Source of the DNA: Sophora flavescens
Taxonomy: Eukaryota > Streptophyta > Magnoliopsida > Fabales > Fabaceae
Length of the DNA: 64,000 nucleotides
Direction: 5' to 3'
NCBI GenBank assembly: GCA_030762895.1
Contig: CM061063.1
Location: 97,610,210 to 97,674,209 of the forward strand
In this document: piece by piece, positions 44,359-55,350 of the stretch
How positions within the stretch are numbered: position 1 is the first letter of the stretch
Layout: the number at the start of each line of letters is the position of its first letter
Program-made: the position numbers and the translations under genes
Notes under the pieces: generated by a model
What the model saw: the letters and a program-made list of their open reading frames with translations, nothing else
The model's database searches: none
Told to the model about the DNA's origin: nothing

Positions 44359-45053
44359 TTACAACCTAACATGTAATGAACGCGGTATGAATAAAGGTAT
44401 GTGCTCAGCAAGTGTATTTTCAATATCTTTCTTCTTTGCTAAGTCTTTGGCATTCTGACGTGCAAGCTTCGCTTTCTCCAAGAGACTACGACGGCGTCGT
44501 TCTTCAACCGTCTTCTTAACAACAAGTTCTTGTTTCTGATGAAACTTATTATAATCCCTCATGGAATAATACCCTACAGGTCTTATTATCGTTTCAGAAA
44601 CCTGGTTATGGAAACCATAACCAGAAGCATGCTTATGATAGAGAAATTTGCAATGTTCTATAACACCTCGTACAATTGACATAGCAATTGACTCTAAATC
44701 ACTGTAAAATAATGATCTCCGATCATCAGCAAATAAATCCAATATCCTTTTCTCGATAATGCTTTTCACCTTAACCCAATAATATATGGACAATTCAGAG
44801 CCCTATCGAAGAATATATACAATCTAAGATGATGATAACTGATGTTAAACAGTCGACGAAGACGTCGATTCATCTTGATTTCAAACTCTCCGGCATAGTC
44901 ACGCCGGCCTGCATAAAGACTACAAGTAAAGGGCTTTGAATAAAGTTTTCTACCTGACTTGTCGACACCGGTGATTAAATCACGACGACACACATCTCCG
45001 TTGAGGTCTTCACTAAACGCCTCGAATAACTCGGCATGAGAGCTCCTCATCAT
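44359..45053 (-). pseudogene. component D copy, frameshift
   Basis: It has the 1-bp deletion (near 44,823, ATACAATCTAAG) shared with the copy at 26,582. The 144-codon C-terminal part is open. Confidence 0.75.
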
Positions 45054-45169
45054 ATATTATTATGAGAGAGAGAGAGATAAATTTTTGTGTATGCTTTAAG
45101 ATGCATAGCATTCTAATATATATAATGATATTCGTACGTGTAATGTATGCTCAAGCGTGTTGGGACGTT

Positions 45170-45209
45170 GGGAGAGCCCCCCGTAATACTATATGTGGGG
45201 GGCTGTCCC
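45170..45209 (-). other. origin-type stem-loop (D/B boundary)
   Basis: TAGTATTAC at 45,183-45,191; GGGAGAGCCCCCC has one mismatch to the right arm. Confidence 0.7.
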
Positions 45210-45595
45210 AGGAATTTTCAAAATTTGCCAGTGGCAAATTTGTCACATATATGCTATGAATTGTATTTATATATTTAATAAGTTAACATGACCCCATGCA
45301 AGGATGACACTTAGCCTGATGGCCTGAAGAAACAACGTAGCCTAGTAATGGTCCAATAAGATTTATTGGGCCTGCGGCCCAATAATGAATTTTGTTTTAT
45401 AAATAATGGGCTAGAGACGAGAGCCCATTTTGAATAGCTTACAAGCTAAGAATCATAATCACAAACTAAGACAAAGTCTTTGCATATAAATGTTATTATT
45501 ATTATTTGCATTACATGATATATATAAATGTAAAACAAATTTTAGATAAATATAATAATAATAACAATTCAAGATCCTTTACAAGTATTATATCT

Positions 45596-45918
45596 TCAGC
45601 GAGAACGAGAATCCATAGAGTAATCCATGATAAGTCGGAGATGAACCGACTCTTGATCGAAGTCATGAACAGGTTCAAATGATATTATTATCTTCGCGTC
45701 GGCTATATTAGAGGTTCCATCAATGACTAAGTGAATATCATTGATGCTAAGCGTGCACGAGAACTGTATGATGGAATGGTACATGTAAAGCTTATAAGCA
45801 TTTTCTCCAGGGATAGTTCCTTTATACCATCAACCATTGATAGGTCAAACGATAAGATTCCTTGACCACCGCTCCATACGCGAGCCTTCTCGTATATTGT
45901 AAGTCGACCGATGGGCAT
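45596..45918 (-). pseudogene. component B copy with 103-bp internal deletion
   Basis: The ATG (45,918) and the C-terminal end are present, but 103 bp are missing near 45,753 between GCGT and GCACGAG. This shifts the frame and removes about a quarter of the protein. Confidence 0.8.
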
Positions 45919-46124
45919 GGTTGATTCTTCTCTAAAGTACAAATAAAACTTAACAAAAGATGAGAGAGTCTTATCAAAGACAAATTTCTAAAGAAATTTC
46001 TATAAAGTTAGCAAATTGCTTTACCTCTATATATAGAGGTTGTAATGTAAATGTGTCCTTCACGATTTAATATTAATCGTTGATGTAAGGGGACACGTGT
46101 AGGGCTTATATTCTGTAAGATGTA

Positions 46125-46158
46125 ATAGCCCCCCGTAATACTATATGTGGGGGGCTGT
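46125..46158 (-). other. origin-type stem-loop (B/E boundary)
   Basis: TAGTATTAC at 46,135-46,143; AGCCCCCC/GGGGGGCT core intact. Confidence 0.7.
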
Positions 46159-46494
46159 CCCAAGAATTTTCAAAATTTGCCCATATATGCTATGAATTGT
46201 ATTTATATATTTAATAAGTTAACATGACCCCACGCAAGGATGACACTTAGCCTGACGTCCTGAAGAAACAACGTAGCCTAGAAATGGTCCAATAAGATTA
46301 ATTGGGGCTGCGGCCCAATAATGATTTTTGTTTTATAAATAATAGGGTAGAGACGAGAGCCCATTTTGAAAAGCTTAAAATCTAAGAATCATACTCATAA
46401 ACTAAGACATAGTATTTGCGAATACTATATTTTATTATTCATATGAAATACATGTTTACACATCAGCTTAACAGCTGTTTCATAATAAAATATT

Positions 46495-46995
46495 CTAAAA
46501 GGTTACTGAGCTAACACGTATCTCTAGATCTTCTAAAGGCGTAGCATCTATGCCATTGTAATTAACAAACATGACAATGTTTGACTCTGTAAACTCTTCT
46601 GGATCGGAGATAGTCCACCACTCTTCACCGTCGAAACAATAGTATCGACCTTCAACAAGATCTGCAATAGCTCTTGTTGCTTGAAAATCAGAATAAGATA
46701 TGTCATGATTTTGAACGAATAACCATGTTAAATGCAACAAAATTTCTTTTGCTCTAATCATGAAATCTTTCGGATCAATCACCATAGTACATCTTCCATG
46801 AGAACCCTTCCTCAATTTGCAAAACAATTGAAAAATAGAAGATGACAGTCATCCTGGATCTTCAACAAGGTCCAGAGCGAAGCGTTCATTAATATCACAA
46901 AGATCATTCTATATATGACGAATGATATATTTTTCAAAGTAGAGTTTTTTCGCTTTGGATTGTAGATCTTGAGGAATGAGATCCCACTTCTCCAT
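46495..46995 (-). pseudogene. component E copy, two stops
   Basis: Full-length frame (ATG 46,995), but CAG to TAG (near 46,910) and CGA to TGA (near 46,853) stop it. The last 110 codons are open. Both stops are C-to-T changes in CG or CHG context. Confidence 0.75.
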
Positions 46996-47116
46996 ATTTT
47001 CTTAATTGAATGAATGTAAGCAATGGAGAAGTGACTTATATATAGCCCTCTATTGCGAAGCTAGCTTTTAAGTGTTATAAGATGATAACACGTGGAGGGC
47101 TAGGATTTTGTAACAC

Positions 47117-47157
47117 GGGACAGCCCCTCGTAATACTATTTGGAGAGGGGCTGTTCC
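47117..47157 (-). other. origin-type stem-loop (E)
   Basis: TAGTATTAC at 47,130-47,138; arms GGGACAGCCCCTC and GAGGGGCTGTTCC, one mismatch. Confidence 0.75.
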
Positions 47158-47552
47158 AAGCATTATATATACTTTGAGGGCCAAAGTGAAAATTAAACAA
47201 TTTGATTGTAGGTTAAACTATAAATAAAATTTTTTGAAAACGACATAGTCTTGTATATATTTAATATTTTTAATCATATCTATGCAATTCAACATGACCC
47301 CGTTGCAAGGATGACAGTTAGCCTCACGACCCGAAGAAACAACGTAGCCTAGTAATGGTCCAATAAGATTTATTGGGCCTGAATTTTGTTTTATAAATAA
47401 TGGGATAGAGACGAGAGCCCATTTTGAAAAGCTTAAAAGCTAAGAATCATAGTCATAAACTAAGGCATAGTCTTTGCGAATACTATAATTTATTATTCAT
47501 ATGAAATACATGTTTACACATCAGCTTAACGGCTGTTTCATAATAAAATATT

Positions 47553-48053
47553 CTAAAAGGTTACTGAGCTAACACGTATCTCTAGATCTTCTAAAGGTGT
47601 AGCGTCTACGCCATTGTAATTAACAACCATGACAATGTTTGACTCTGTAAACTCTTCTGGATCGGAGATAGTCCACCACTATTCACCGTCGAAACAATAG
47701 TATCGACCTTCAACAAGATCTGCAATAGCTCTTGTTGCTTGAAAATCAGAATAAGATATTTCATGATTTTGAACGAATAACCATGTTAAATACAACAAAA
47801 TTTATTTTTCTCTAATCATGAAATCTTTTCGATCAATCACCATAGTACATCTTCCATGAGAACCCTTCCTCAATTTGCAAAACAATTGAAAAATAGAAGA
47901 TGACAGTCGTCCTGGATCTTCAACAAGATCCAAAGCGAAGCGTTCATTAATATGACGAAGATCATTCTGTATATGACGAATGATATATTTTTCAAAGTAG
48001 AGTTTTTTCACTTTGGATTGTAGATCTTGAGGAATGAGATCCCACTTCTCCAT
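47553..48053 (-). pseudogene. component E copy, two stops
   Basis: ATG at 48,053; GAA to TAA near 47,802 after REK, and GAG to TAG near 47,682 before WW. No frameshift. Confidence 0.75.
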
Positions 48054-48174
48054 ATTTTCTCAATTGAATGAATGTAAGCAATGGAGAAGTGACTTATATA
48101 TAGCCCTCTATTGCAAAGCTAGCTTTTATGTGTTATAAGATGATAACACATGGAGGGCTAGGATTTTGTAACAC

Positions 48175-48215
48175 GGGACAGCCCCTCGCAATACTATATG
48201 GAGAGGGGATGTCCC
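48175..48215 (-). other. origin-type stem-loop (E), mutated loop
   Basis: The loop reads TAGTATTGC on the minus strand (48,188-48,196); the stem is otherwise close to the E type. Confidence 0.6.
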
Positions 48216-48623
48216 AAGCATTATATATACTTTGGGGGCCAAAGTGCAAATTAAACAATTTGATTGTAGGTTAAATTATAAATAAAATTTTTTGATAACG
48301 ACATAGTATTGTATATAATTAATATTTTTAATCATATCTATGCAATTCAACATGACCCCATTGCACGGATGACAGCTAGCCTGACGGCCTGAAGAAACAA
48401 CGTAGCCTAGTAATGGTCCAATAAGATTTATTGGGCCTGCGGCCCAATAATGAATTTTGTTTTATAAATAATGGGCTAGAGACGAGAGCCCATTTTGAAA
48501 AGCTTAAAAGCTAAGAATCATAATCATAAACTTAGACATAGTCTTTGTGAATACTATATTTTATTATTCATAAGAACTACATGTTTACACATCAGCTTAA
48601 CAGCTGTTTCATAATAAAATATT

Positions 48624-49124
48624 CTAAATGGTTACTGAGCTAACACGTATCTCCAGATCTTCTAAAGGCATAGCGTCTATGCCATTGTAATTAACAAACA
48701 TGACAATGTTTGACTCTGTAAACTCTTCTGGATCGGAGATAGTCCACCACTCTTCACCGTCGAAACAATAGTATCGACCTTCAACAAGATTTGCAATAGC
48801 TCTTGTTGCTTGAAAATCAGAATAAGATATTTCATGATTTTGAACGAATAACCATGTTAAATGCAACAAAATTTCTTTTTCTCTAATCATGAAATCTTTT
48901 CGATCAATCACCATAGTACATCTTCCATGAGAACCCTTCCTCAATTTGCAAAACAATTGAAAAATAGAAGATGGCAGTCGACCTGGATCTTCAACAAGAT
49001 CCAAAGCGAAGCGTTCATTAATATGACGAAGATCATTCTGTATATGACGAATGATATATTTTTCAAAGTAGAGTTTTTTCACTTTGGATTGTAGATCTTG
49101 AGGAATGAGATCCCACTTCTCCAT
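48624..49124 (-). CDS. component E protein, 166 aa, intact, Clink-like candidate
   Basis: ATG at 49,124 (MEKWDLIPQDLQSKVKKLYF). The N-terminus, residues 4-30, resembles the start of an F-box (W-x-x-IP-x-DL-x-x-KV). The middle has LFCKL at 57-61, which lacks the final Glu of an LxCxE retinoblastoma-binding motif, then YYCFDGEEWW at 118-127 and an acidic end before EIRVSSVTI. Size (about 19-20 kDa) and F-box position suit the nanovirid cell-cycle-link protein Clink, which uses an F-box and LxCxE. Without the latter the match is tentative. Confidence 0.5.
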   Translation of the reverse strand: MEKWDLIPQDLQSKVKKLYFEKYIIRHIQNDLRHINERFALDLVEDPGRLPSSIFQLFCKLRKGSHGRCTMVIDRKDFMIREKEILLHLTWLFVQNHEISYSDFQATRAIANLVEGRYYCFDGEEWWTISDPEEFTESNIVMFVNYNGIDAMPLEDLEIRVSSVTI

Positions 49125-49162
49125 ATTTTCTCAATTGAATGAATGTAAGCAATGGAGAAGTG

Positions 49163-49175
49163 ACTTATATATAGC
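49163..49175 (-). promoter_or_regulatory. TATA box of component E
   Basis: CTATATATAAG on the minus strand about 45 bp before the ATG at 49,124; the same box precedes the other E copies (about 48,092-48,104). Confidence 0.6.
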
Positions 49176-49245
49176 CCTCTATTGCGAAGCTAGCTTTTAA
49201 GTGTTATAAGATGATAACACGTGGAGGGCTATGATTTTGTAACAC

Positions 49246-49286
49246 GGGACAACCCCTCGTAATACTATATGGAGAGGGGCTGTCCC
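49246..49286 (-). other. origin-type stem-loop (E)
   Basis: TAGTATTAC at 49,259-49,267; GGGACAACCCCTC against GAGGGGCTGTCCC. The inner pairs differ from the B/C/D stems on both arms (CCCCTC/GAGGGG for CCCCCC/GGGGGG). Confidence 0.75.
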
Positions 49287-49669
49287 AAGCATTTTATATA
49301 CTTTGGGGGCCAAAGTGCAAATTAAACAATTTGATTGTAGGTTAAACTATAAATAAAATTTTTTGATAACGACATAGTCTTGTATATATTTAATATTTTT
49401 AATCATATCTATGCAATTCAACATGCCCCCATTGCAAGGGTGACACTTAGTGTGACACCCTAAAACCGGTATCACATGGTTACCAAAAACACGAAAAATA
49501 AATTGTTTATCACCACAAATTATTTTAGGAAAACACTATTTTCAATTAAAGGTTAACTAAAATTAGGAGTTAAATTTTTTGTTTTTTTTTAAAATAAAGG
49601 TGGAATAAATAACTTAGAAAGATGGATACTCAGAACATGAACTTAAACTGTAAACAAAAGCAGAACACT

Positions 49670-49717
<48 letters not shown>

Positions 49718-49908
49718 CCTTCAAGAGGTACATCTGACTAATACAAAAAGAACCAGGGCCTTATCAACGGCCATTGAAGGAATCTACACTAAAAGGAAAT
49801 ACCAATGAGCAGAAAATCAAAACTACGGGAAAAGGGAACTGGGCATACAACTCAAAAGATGACTCTAAAAGTCTAAACACGGACTACCCACGACCTAAAC
49901 TCGGCACG

Positions 49909-50436
49909 TCAGTGGCAATCCCTACAGGCAGGGTTCCCACACGTGCTCCCCATAGAAGAATCGTCGAGAATAGGGTCGATGACCTCGCTGCCATTATCTA
50001 TAGACTCGTCGTCGTCGTCATGGTCGAGGACCTCGTACTCGGGTGCGTCGTCGGCCTCTGCCTCCATGAAATCTCCAGGGTTTCCCTCGGGTTCCTCTTC
50101 GGGGTCGTCCTCTGGATACTCCTCCGGGTCCTCCTCAAGATCCTCCTCAGGGTCCTCCTCCGAAACGTCTACCTCAGGAGGGTCTACGTGGAGTAGGCCC
50201 TGAACCTGAAGAGAGTGTAGGTATAACCAAGTCGGAGGTAATGCCACTCTCCGTGCCTCCTCGGTCTGACTCCGACGGATGGGGTCCCCATCCTTATTCA
50301 AGTCCGTGGTCGTCACCGGTCCCGTGTACGTAGCGGTGGTAGCTCCTTGATGTATGCGCCAAGCTCTAATGTCTCCCGCGTTGTCGAAGACCTCAGTCTT
50401 CGACACGATTGGTATAAGGGGGATGTTGGGATCCAT
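49909..50436 (-). CDS. LTR-embedded acidic ORF, 175 aa
   Basis: ATG at 50,436 (MDPNIPLIPI). The conserved N-terminal part (SKTEVFDNAGDIRAW, DGDPIRRS, RRVALPP) is followed by a Glu/Asp/Pro repeat (EEDPEEDLEEDPEE) and the C-terminal CGNPACRDCH. It aligns along its length with the frame at 6330-6836 from another LTR family. This suggests past selection on the protein, or at least on this sequence. No known domain is recognised. Confidence 0.45.
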   Translation of the reverse strand: MDPNIPLIPIVSKTEVFDNAGDIRAWRIHQGATTATYTGPVTTTDLNKDGDPIRRSQTEEARRVALPPTWLYLHSLQVQGLLHVDPPEVDVSEEDPEEDLEEDPEEYPEDDPEEEPEGNPGDFMEAEADDAPEYEVLDHDDDDESIDNGSEVIDPILDDSSMGSTCGNPACRDCH

Positions 50437-52494
50437 CTGAACCCACACATATACGTCGATCCAAAAGGAAGTAGAACATAACGAATAAGAAATGCAAGAG
50501 TGAGATACCAATAACAGATATAGCATACAATAACCATAAACATGATACAGCCAACATGTATTATAGCAAAAGGCTTCATACCCGGACACTCAACTTTATA
50601 AAACTATGCATATCACTTCAATAATCAGGCTCTAACTTAATCTCATGAGATAATGTCACCGTTTTATCATAAAGGAATAAAGAGTTGATCAGTCTCAAAT
50701 GCCACATTGGCAAGTTGTCTCCGTCACCTCGTGCACCAAGGTACCCGGATCAACATCATCTCGAATGCCTCATTACGCAGGCCTTTCGGATAAACACCTC
50801 ATTGAATACCTCAACTTAAGCGTGTATTCGGATTACTGAAGCACGTCTGCCAAGGGGAAATGCATATAAACAAAAGTCTTTTCATTATCGAGCTTTTCTT
50901 TGTGTTTACTCTTTTTCGTTGTCGAAGCTCAAGGCTAACGACTATTCACAATTTCCGACACTTGGAAAAATAACACAGGACGCACAGTCCGAGTGCTCTA
51001 TCACAACAACCTAGACCGATACCTCAGTCGAGGGTTGTGCTCATATAAATACTTATAGTTTTATCCATGTTTTATCTTAACATGATAAGGACTCCTAGTA
51101 CACAACAACGAAATTAGGACACGTAGTCTTCAGTTCCGAGATTTAGGACTCTTAGCCCATAATATCATCATTAGGACCCTAGGCCCATTTATCACGGATC
51201 CTAGATCACGTACATACCACTGAATACTAGAGGCGACGTCTCGTGAACTAGATTCTCTTTCAAATGTACTTACTTTTTGTTCAGTGAAAATCAAATAGAA
51301 AACAAAGTCTCGGCTACTTGTCCAAGTAAACGGAATATTTCTAAATCGTTTAGGAGAAATCCTTTTCTTTTACAAACCTTTTGTAAAACATATTGTAAAT
51401 CCTTTTCTCTTTTGAAATCCTTAGTTAAGTATTTTCACAAGGGTTTTTCTTCATCAAGTAAAGGTTACAAACAAAAGGTTTTCTCTTGAATAAGAAACTT
51501 AGTTCACAAAAGTAGTTCCCTTTGGTTTGAAATCAACTCAAGTTCCATTTCTAAAATAAGAAATGCATCCTCATAAGGTAAGCACTTTTAAATAAAGGTT
51601 ATGATGGTAAACCAAATACTCTTAGAGTTTTATTCAAGGCCTATTAAAGCTTTTAATCCTTAAAATCATTGGCCATGGACTCAAGTCCGGCTTCACAAAC
51701 TTCAACCAACAATAATATCACAATAAAAGGGCAATTCATCATATATGTACAATTCACCATACTTTAAAGCAAGTAAAGCTCAACTTCACATAATAATCAC
51801 ATTAATTCAAGTAACCAAGTTAGACAAGTATTTGCTCAACATCATAATCATATTCAAGTTATTCAAGTAAACACATACACACATGCATATAGTTATTGAA
51901 TATCTTAAGGAAATCCCCTCTTACCTCAAGAAGGTAAGAGAATGAGAGAAAATAGACGGTTTCACGAACGTTCTTCAAAGTCGGTTAGGATGCAAGTCTA
52001 GGTTTCAAGACACAAGATTCAAAGGATTAGAGCTCAACGAAGAACTCAGGGCTAGATGTTTCCAAAACACATGCAACTTAGGGATTTATGATCCTTAAGT
52101 GCTAGGAGTTTAAAACAAGATTACTTTAAACAAAGTTGAACAAAAATCCCACCACGTTACACTTGATGGAGATTCGGCCTTGACCAATAAGATAGGCTAG
52201 GAACATTTAAATTTTCCAATCTCTTTGGTTTAGCATCCATTAATAGTAAGGAGCTCAAACCTTGATCACTTTGGAAAATGAAAAACGAAACACCCTAGGT
52301 CCATAACCTTTAAGATTCGGCCATCCTTGGGTTTTCATGATAGAAATCTTTAAATTTTTCCAATCTCTTAGACCTTTTAGCATCCAATAACTTATGGAGC
52401 TCAAGTCTATGATCATCTTGAAAGCAACATAGGACTTTAAATAACAAAGCTCATAAGCACATAAAGTAAGAACAACATAAGCCTATAAGTAATT

Positions 52495-52640
52495 AAAGCA
52501 TAATGACATAAGTAAATGAATCATAAATGACATAAACATAAATGACATAAACATAAATGACATAAAAGTAAATGACATAATGTAAATGACATAAAGTAAA
52601 TGGCATAAATATAAATGACATAAAATAAAATACATGAATA
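52495..52640 (-). repeat. short tandem repeat around AAATGACATAAA
   Basis: AAATGACATAA-type words recur about ten times at 12-16 bp spacing; the matching tract in the other LTR is at about 61,735-61,865. Confidence 0.8.
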
Positions 52641-53968
52641 TAAAGAACATGGAAGTAAATGACATGAACATAAACATAATGACATAAAAATAAATAAGCA
52701 CAAGTAAGGAAAGCCATAAAGAAAACACAATAAATAAATGAAGCAAGAATAAAGTAAAGCATCACAATGTTTTAGGGTTCTAAGTTCATGATCACACTTG
52801 GATAAGTTGAAACATAGTATCCTAGGCCACTAATACATAGTTTTGGCCATCATGGGAAAACAAGCTATCAAAACCTTTCAAGATTTATGGATTCAATGAT
52901 CAAGGAACACTTAAAAAAAAAACTAACACATGATCATGTAAAAGAAGTTGAAACAAAACACTCCCTAGGCCATCATGAGTAGATTCGGCCTCCTCAAGAA
53001 ACAGAGGATGGAGATTTTTGATTTATACAACCTCTTAGTATGTTACACTACAAGTAAATGCAAGACCATAGAAATTGTTTTCAACTCAAAAGGAGTTTTC
53101 TACCATTTTTGAGTTATTTTTGAAGATAAAAGCTCATATATGACATATAGAAGAAACTTTATAAAAAGATGAAGTTTTTAAAGAAAAGAATACATGAGAC
53201 TATTACCCTAAGCAAGAGGAACAACTTTGATGAAGAACACTTATTGAAAAGAAGAAGAAAAACTAGAGCTTTGGAAGCTTCAAGTTAAGAAAAATATGAA
53301 AGCTTAAGAGTATTAATGGAGTAGAAGAAAGGAAAGCGATGAAGTGAAGATGAAGAGTGGCATTTATAGAGGAAGTAGGAGGGGTGCAAGGCTTAGAGGA
53401 GAGGGAGCAAGGCTTGGAGAGGAAGTTTTGTTGTAAGGCATTGTTTGGATCATTTAAGGAAGGTTTAATGGGTTTTTGGAATAAAATAGATTATAATTTG
53501 AAAAAGTAATCATGATTACTTTAAAGTGTGTCATAAGCATTTAATTAGGCATCCCATCAAGCCTTCTCCCATCCTTTGGGGTTCCTTTAACTGCTTAAAT
53601 ACGTAACCGGTTGCACATCCTATCATATTTTCTGAAGGTTTCGTCCGGGTAAAATATTATATTTTATTCCCGGACAACAAAATTCGAAAATTTACCAAAC
53701 CCACACAAAACCTCATGAAAAGATCCATCGTCTCGTTCACGGATTAAAATTAGGTTTCTGGCTAAGTAAACTAGTACTGAAAGAGAAAACGCAGACCGGT
53801 TTTCGTCTGAATTTTCCACCGAAAATTTTACCGTGACTTCATACAATAAAACAACACAAGGAAATGATTTTATTTTAATTAAAATCATCATATATGTTTT
53901 ATCGAAAATAAATACAATTAAACATGTATTTACTGATAATCGAAGTACAGGAAAAATAGGGCGTTACA

Positions 53969-54003
53969 ACACAACCTCTCTAAAAAGAATTTCGTCCTTG
54001 AAA
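53969..54003 (-). other. polypurine tract region
   Basis: On the minus strand TTTTTAGAGAGGTTGTGT abuts the 3' LTR start TGTAACGCCC. AGAGAGG is the likely second-strand primer. Confidence 0.5.
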
Positions 54004-55350
54004 TTACGTACCGTGAAATAGTTCAGGGTATTTCAATTTCATCTTGTCCTCGATCTCCCACGTAGCTTCTCCAGTTGTATCATCCCAGATGACTTTGACT
54101 AACGGAATTTGTTTACCTCTGAGTTGCTTCGTCATCTTATCCGCGATTCGTACTGGCGAAGTCTCAAAAGACAGGTTCTCTTTTAATTGCACTTTATCAG
54201 GCTTATTAACATGCGATGGATCAGGAATGTATTTTCTCAACTGAGATACATGAAAAACATCGTGGATATTTAAAAGAAAAGGAGGTAAGGATATTTTATA
54301 GGCTACTGGACCTACACGACGAAGAATTTGGTAGGGTCCAATGAATTTGGGAGTGAGCTTTCTGGATTTAATTACTCTGCCAACCCCAGTCATTGGCGTG
54401 ACTCTCAAGAACACATGCTCGCCTTCCTTAAACTCCAGAGGTCGTCGTCGCTTGTCAGCATAGCTTTTCTGCCTACTCTGGGCTGTTCGCATCTTCTCCT
54501 GGATCATCTTCACCTTCTCAGTCGTTTGCTGTACCATTTCTCGTCCCAACAACAGACTTTCACCCTCTTGGTACCAACAAAGAGGTGTTCGTCAATGTCT
54601 ACCGTAAAGAGCTTCAAAAGGTGCCATTCCAATGCTCGAATGAAAGCTATTGTTGTACGTGAATTCTATCAGCAGTAGAAATTCGTCCCAACTCCCAGTG
54701 TTTTCTATTACACAAGCCCTCAACAAATCTTCAAGCGACTGAATTGTCCTTTCCGATTTCCCATCCGTCTGCGGATGATAAGCGGAACTTAGTCTGAGTC
54801 TCGTTCCCAAAGAATGGTGTAGTCCTTTCCAGAATTCTGTCGTAAACCTCGGATCTCGGTCCGAAACGATGCTCGAAGGTATACCATGTAACCGAACAAT
54901 CTCATCAATGTACAACTGAGTCAACTTCTTTACCACGTACTGCATGTTGGTAGGTAAGAAATGAACTGACTTATTCAGTCTGTCTACTATTACCCATATT
55001 GCCTCGTGTCCTTTTCGAGTCCTCGGTAAACAGGTAACGAAGTCCATCGAAATACCATCCCATTTCCATTCTAGCATGTCTAAGGGTTGTAGCATTCCCG
55101 CTGGCCTCTGATGCTAGATTTTAGCCTTCTGACATACTAGACATGCAGCGACGTACTCTATCACATCCCTTTTCATCCCATACCACCAGTACAACTTCTT
55201 GAGGTCTTGATACATCTTCGTGGCTCCTGGATGTAAACTCAACTTACTCTTGTGAGCCTCCTCTAAGATCAACTTTCTCAGCTCTTGATCGTCCGGTATA
55301 CAGATCCTTTCACCGAATCTCAGTATCCCGTCCTTGCCTTCCCTAAATTC
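54004..55350 (-). pseudogene. integrase and chromodomain part of pol, broken
   Basis: One frame with stops near 55,127 (GAG to TAG type) and 54,592. The order is: HHCC-type zinc region (EEAHKSKLSLHPG, then CLVCQKAK), catalytic core (MDFVTCLPRT, SDRDPRFTTEFW, YHPQTDGKSERT), GPYQILRRVG-type GPY/F segment, and a C-terminal chromodomain-like VKVIWDDTTGEATWEIED. A stop at the 55,351 boundary separates it from RNase H. Confidence 0.85.

Larger units (their letters stand above)
49451..53968 (-). repeat. 3' LTR of the chromovirus
   Basis: About 4.52 kb, with TGTGACACCC and GGGCGTTACA at its ends (read as TGTAACGCCC to GGGTGTCACA on the minus strand). It contains a TA microsatellite (49,672-49,714), the acidic ORF and short tandem repeats (52,495-52,640). 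It is very similar to the right LTR. Confidence 0.9.

Noticed and set aside
48790..48960. LxCxE motif in component E
   Set aside because: The closest match is LFCKL (or LFCKS in another copy); the required Glu is missing, so no retinoblastoma-binding claim is made.
10390..49450. CRISPR-like or simple satellite array
   Set aside because: The repeat unit is about 1 kb with a gene, a promoter and an origin hairpin; unit types differ in protein and follow a block order. This is not a spacer-repeat array, nor a non-coding satellite.
52483..52765. Hydrophobic ORFs of Tyr/Phe/Met/Cys repeats in both LTRs
   Set aside because: Product of the AAATGACATAAA tandem repeat read in all three frames; no gene.
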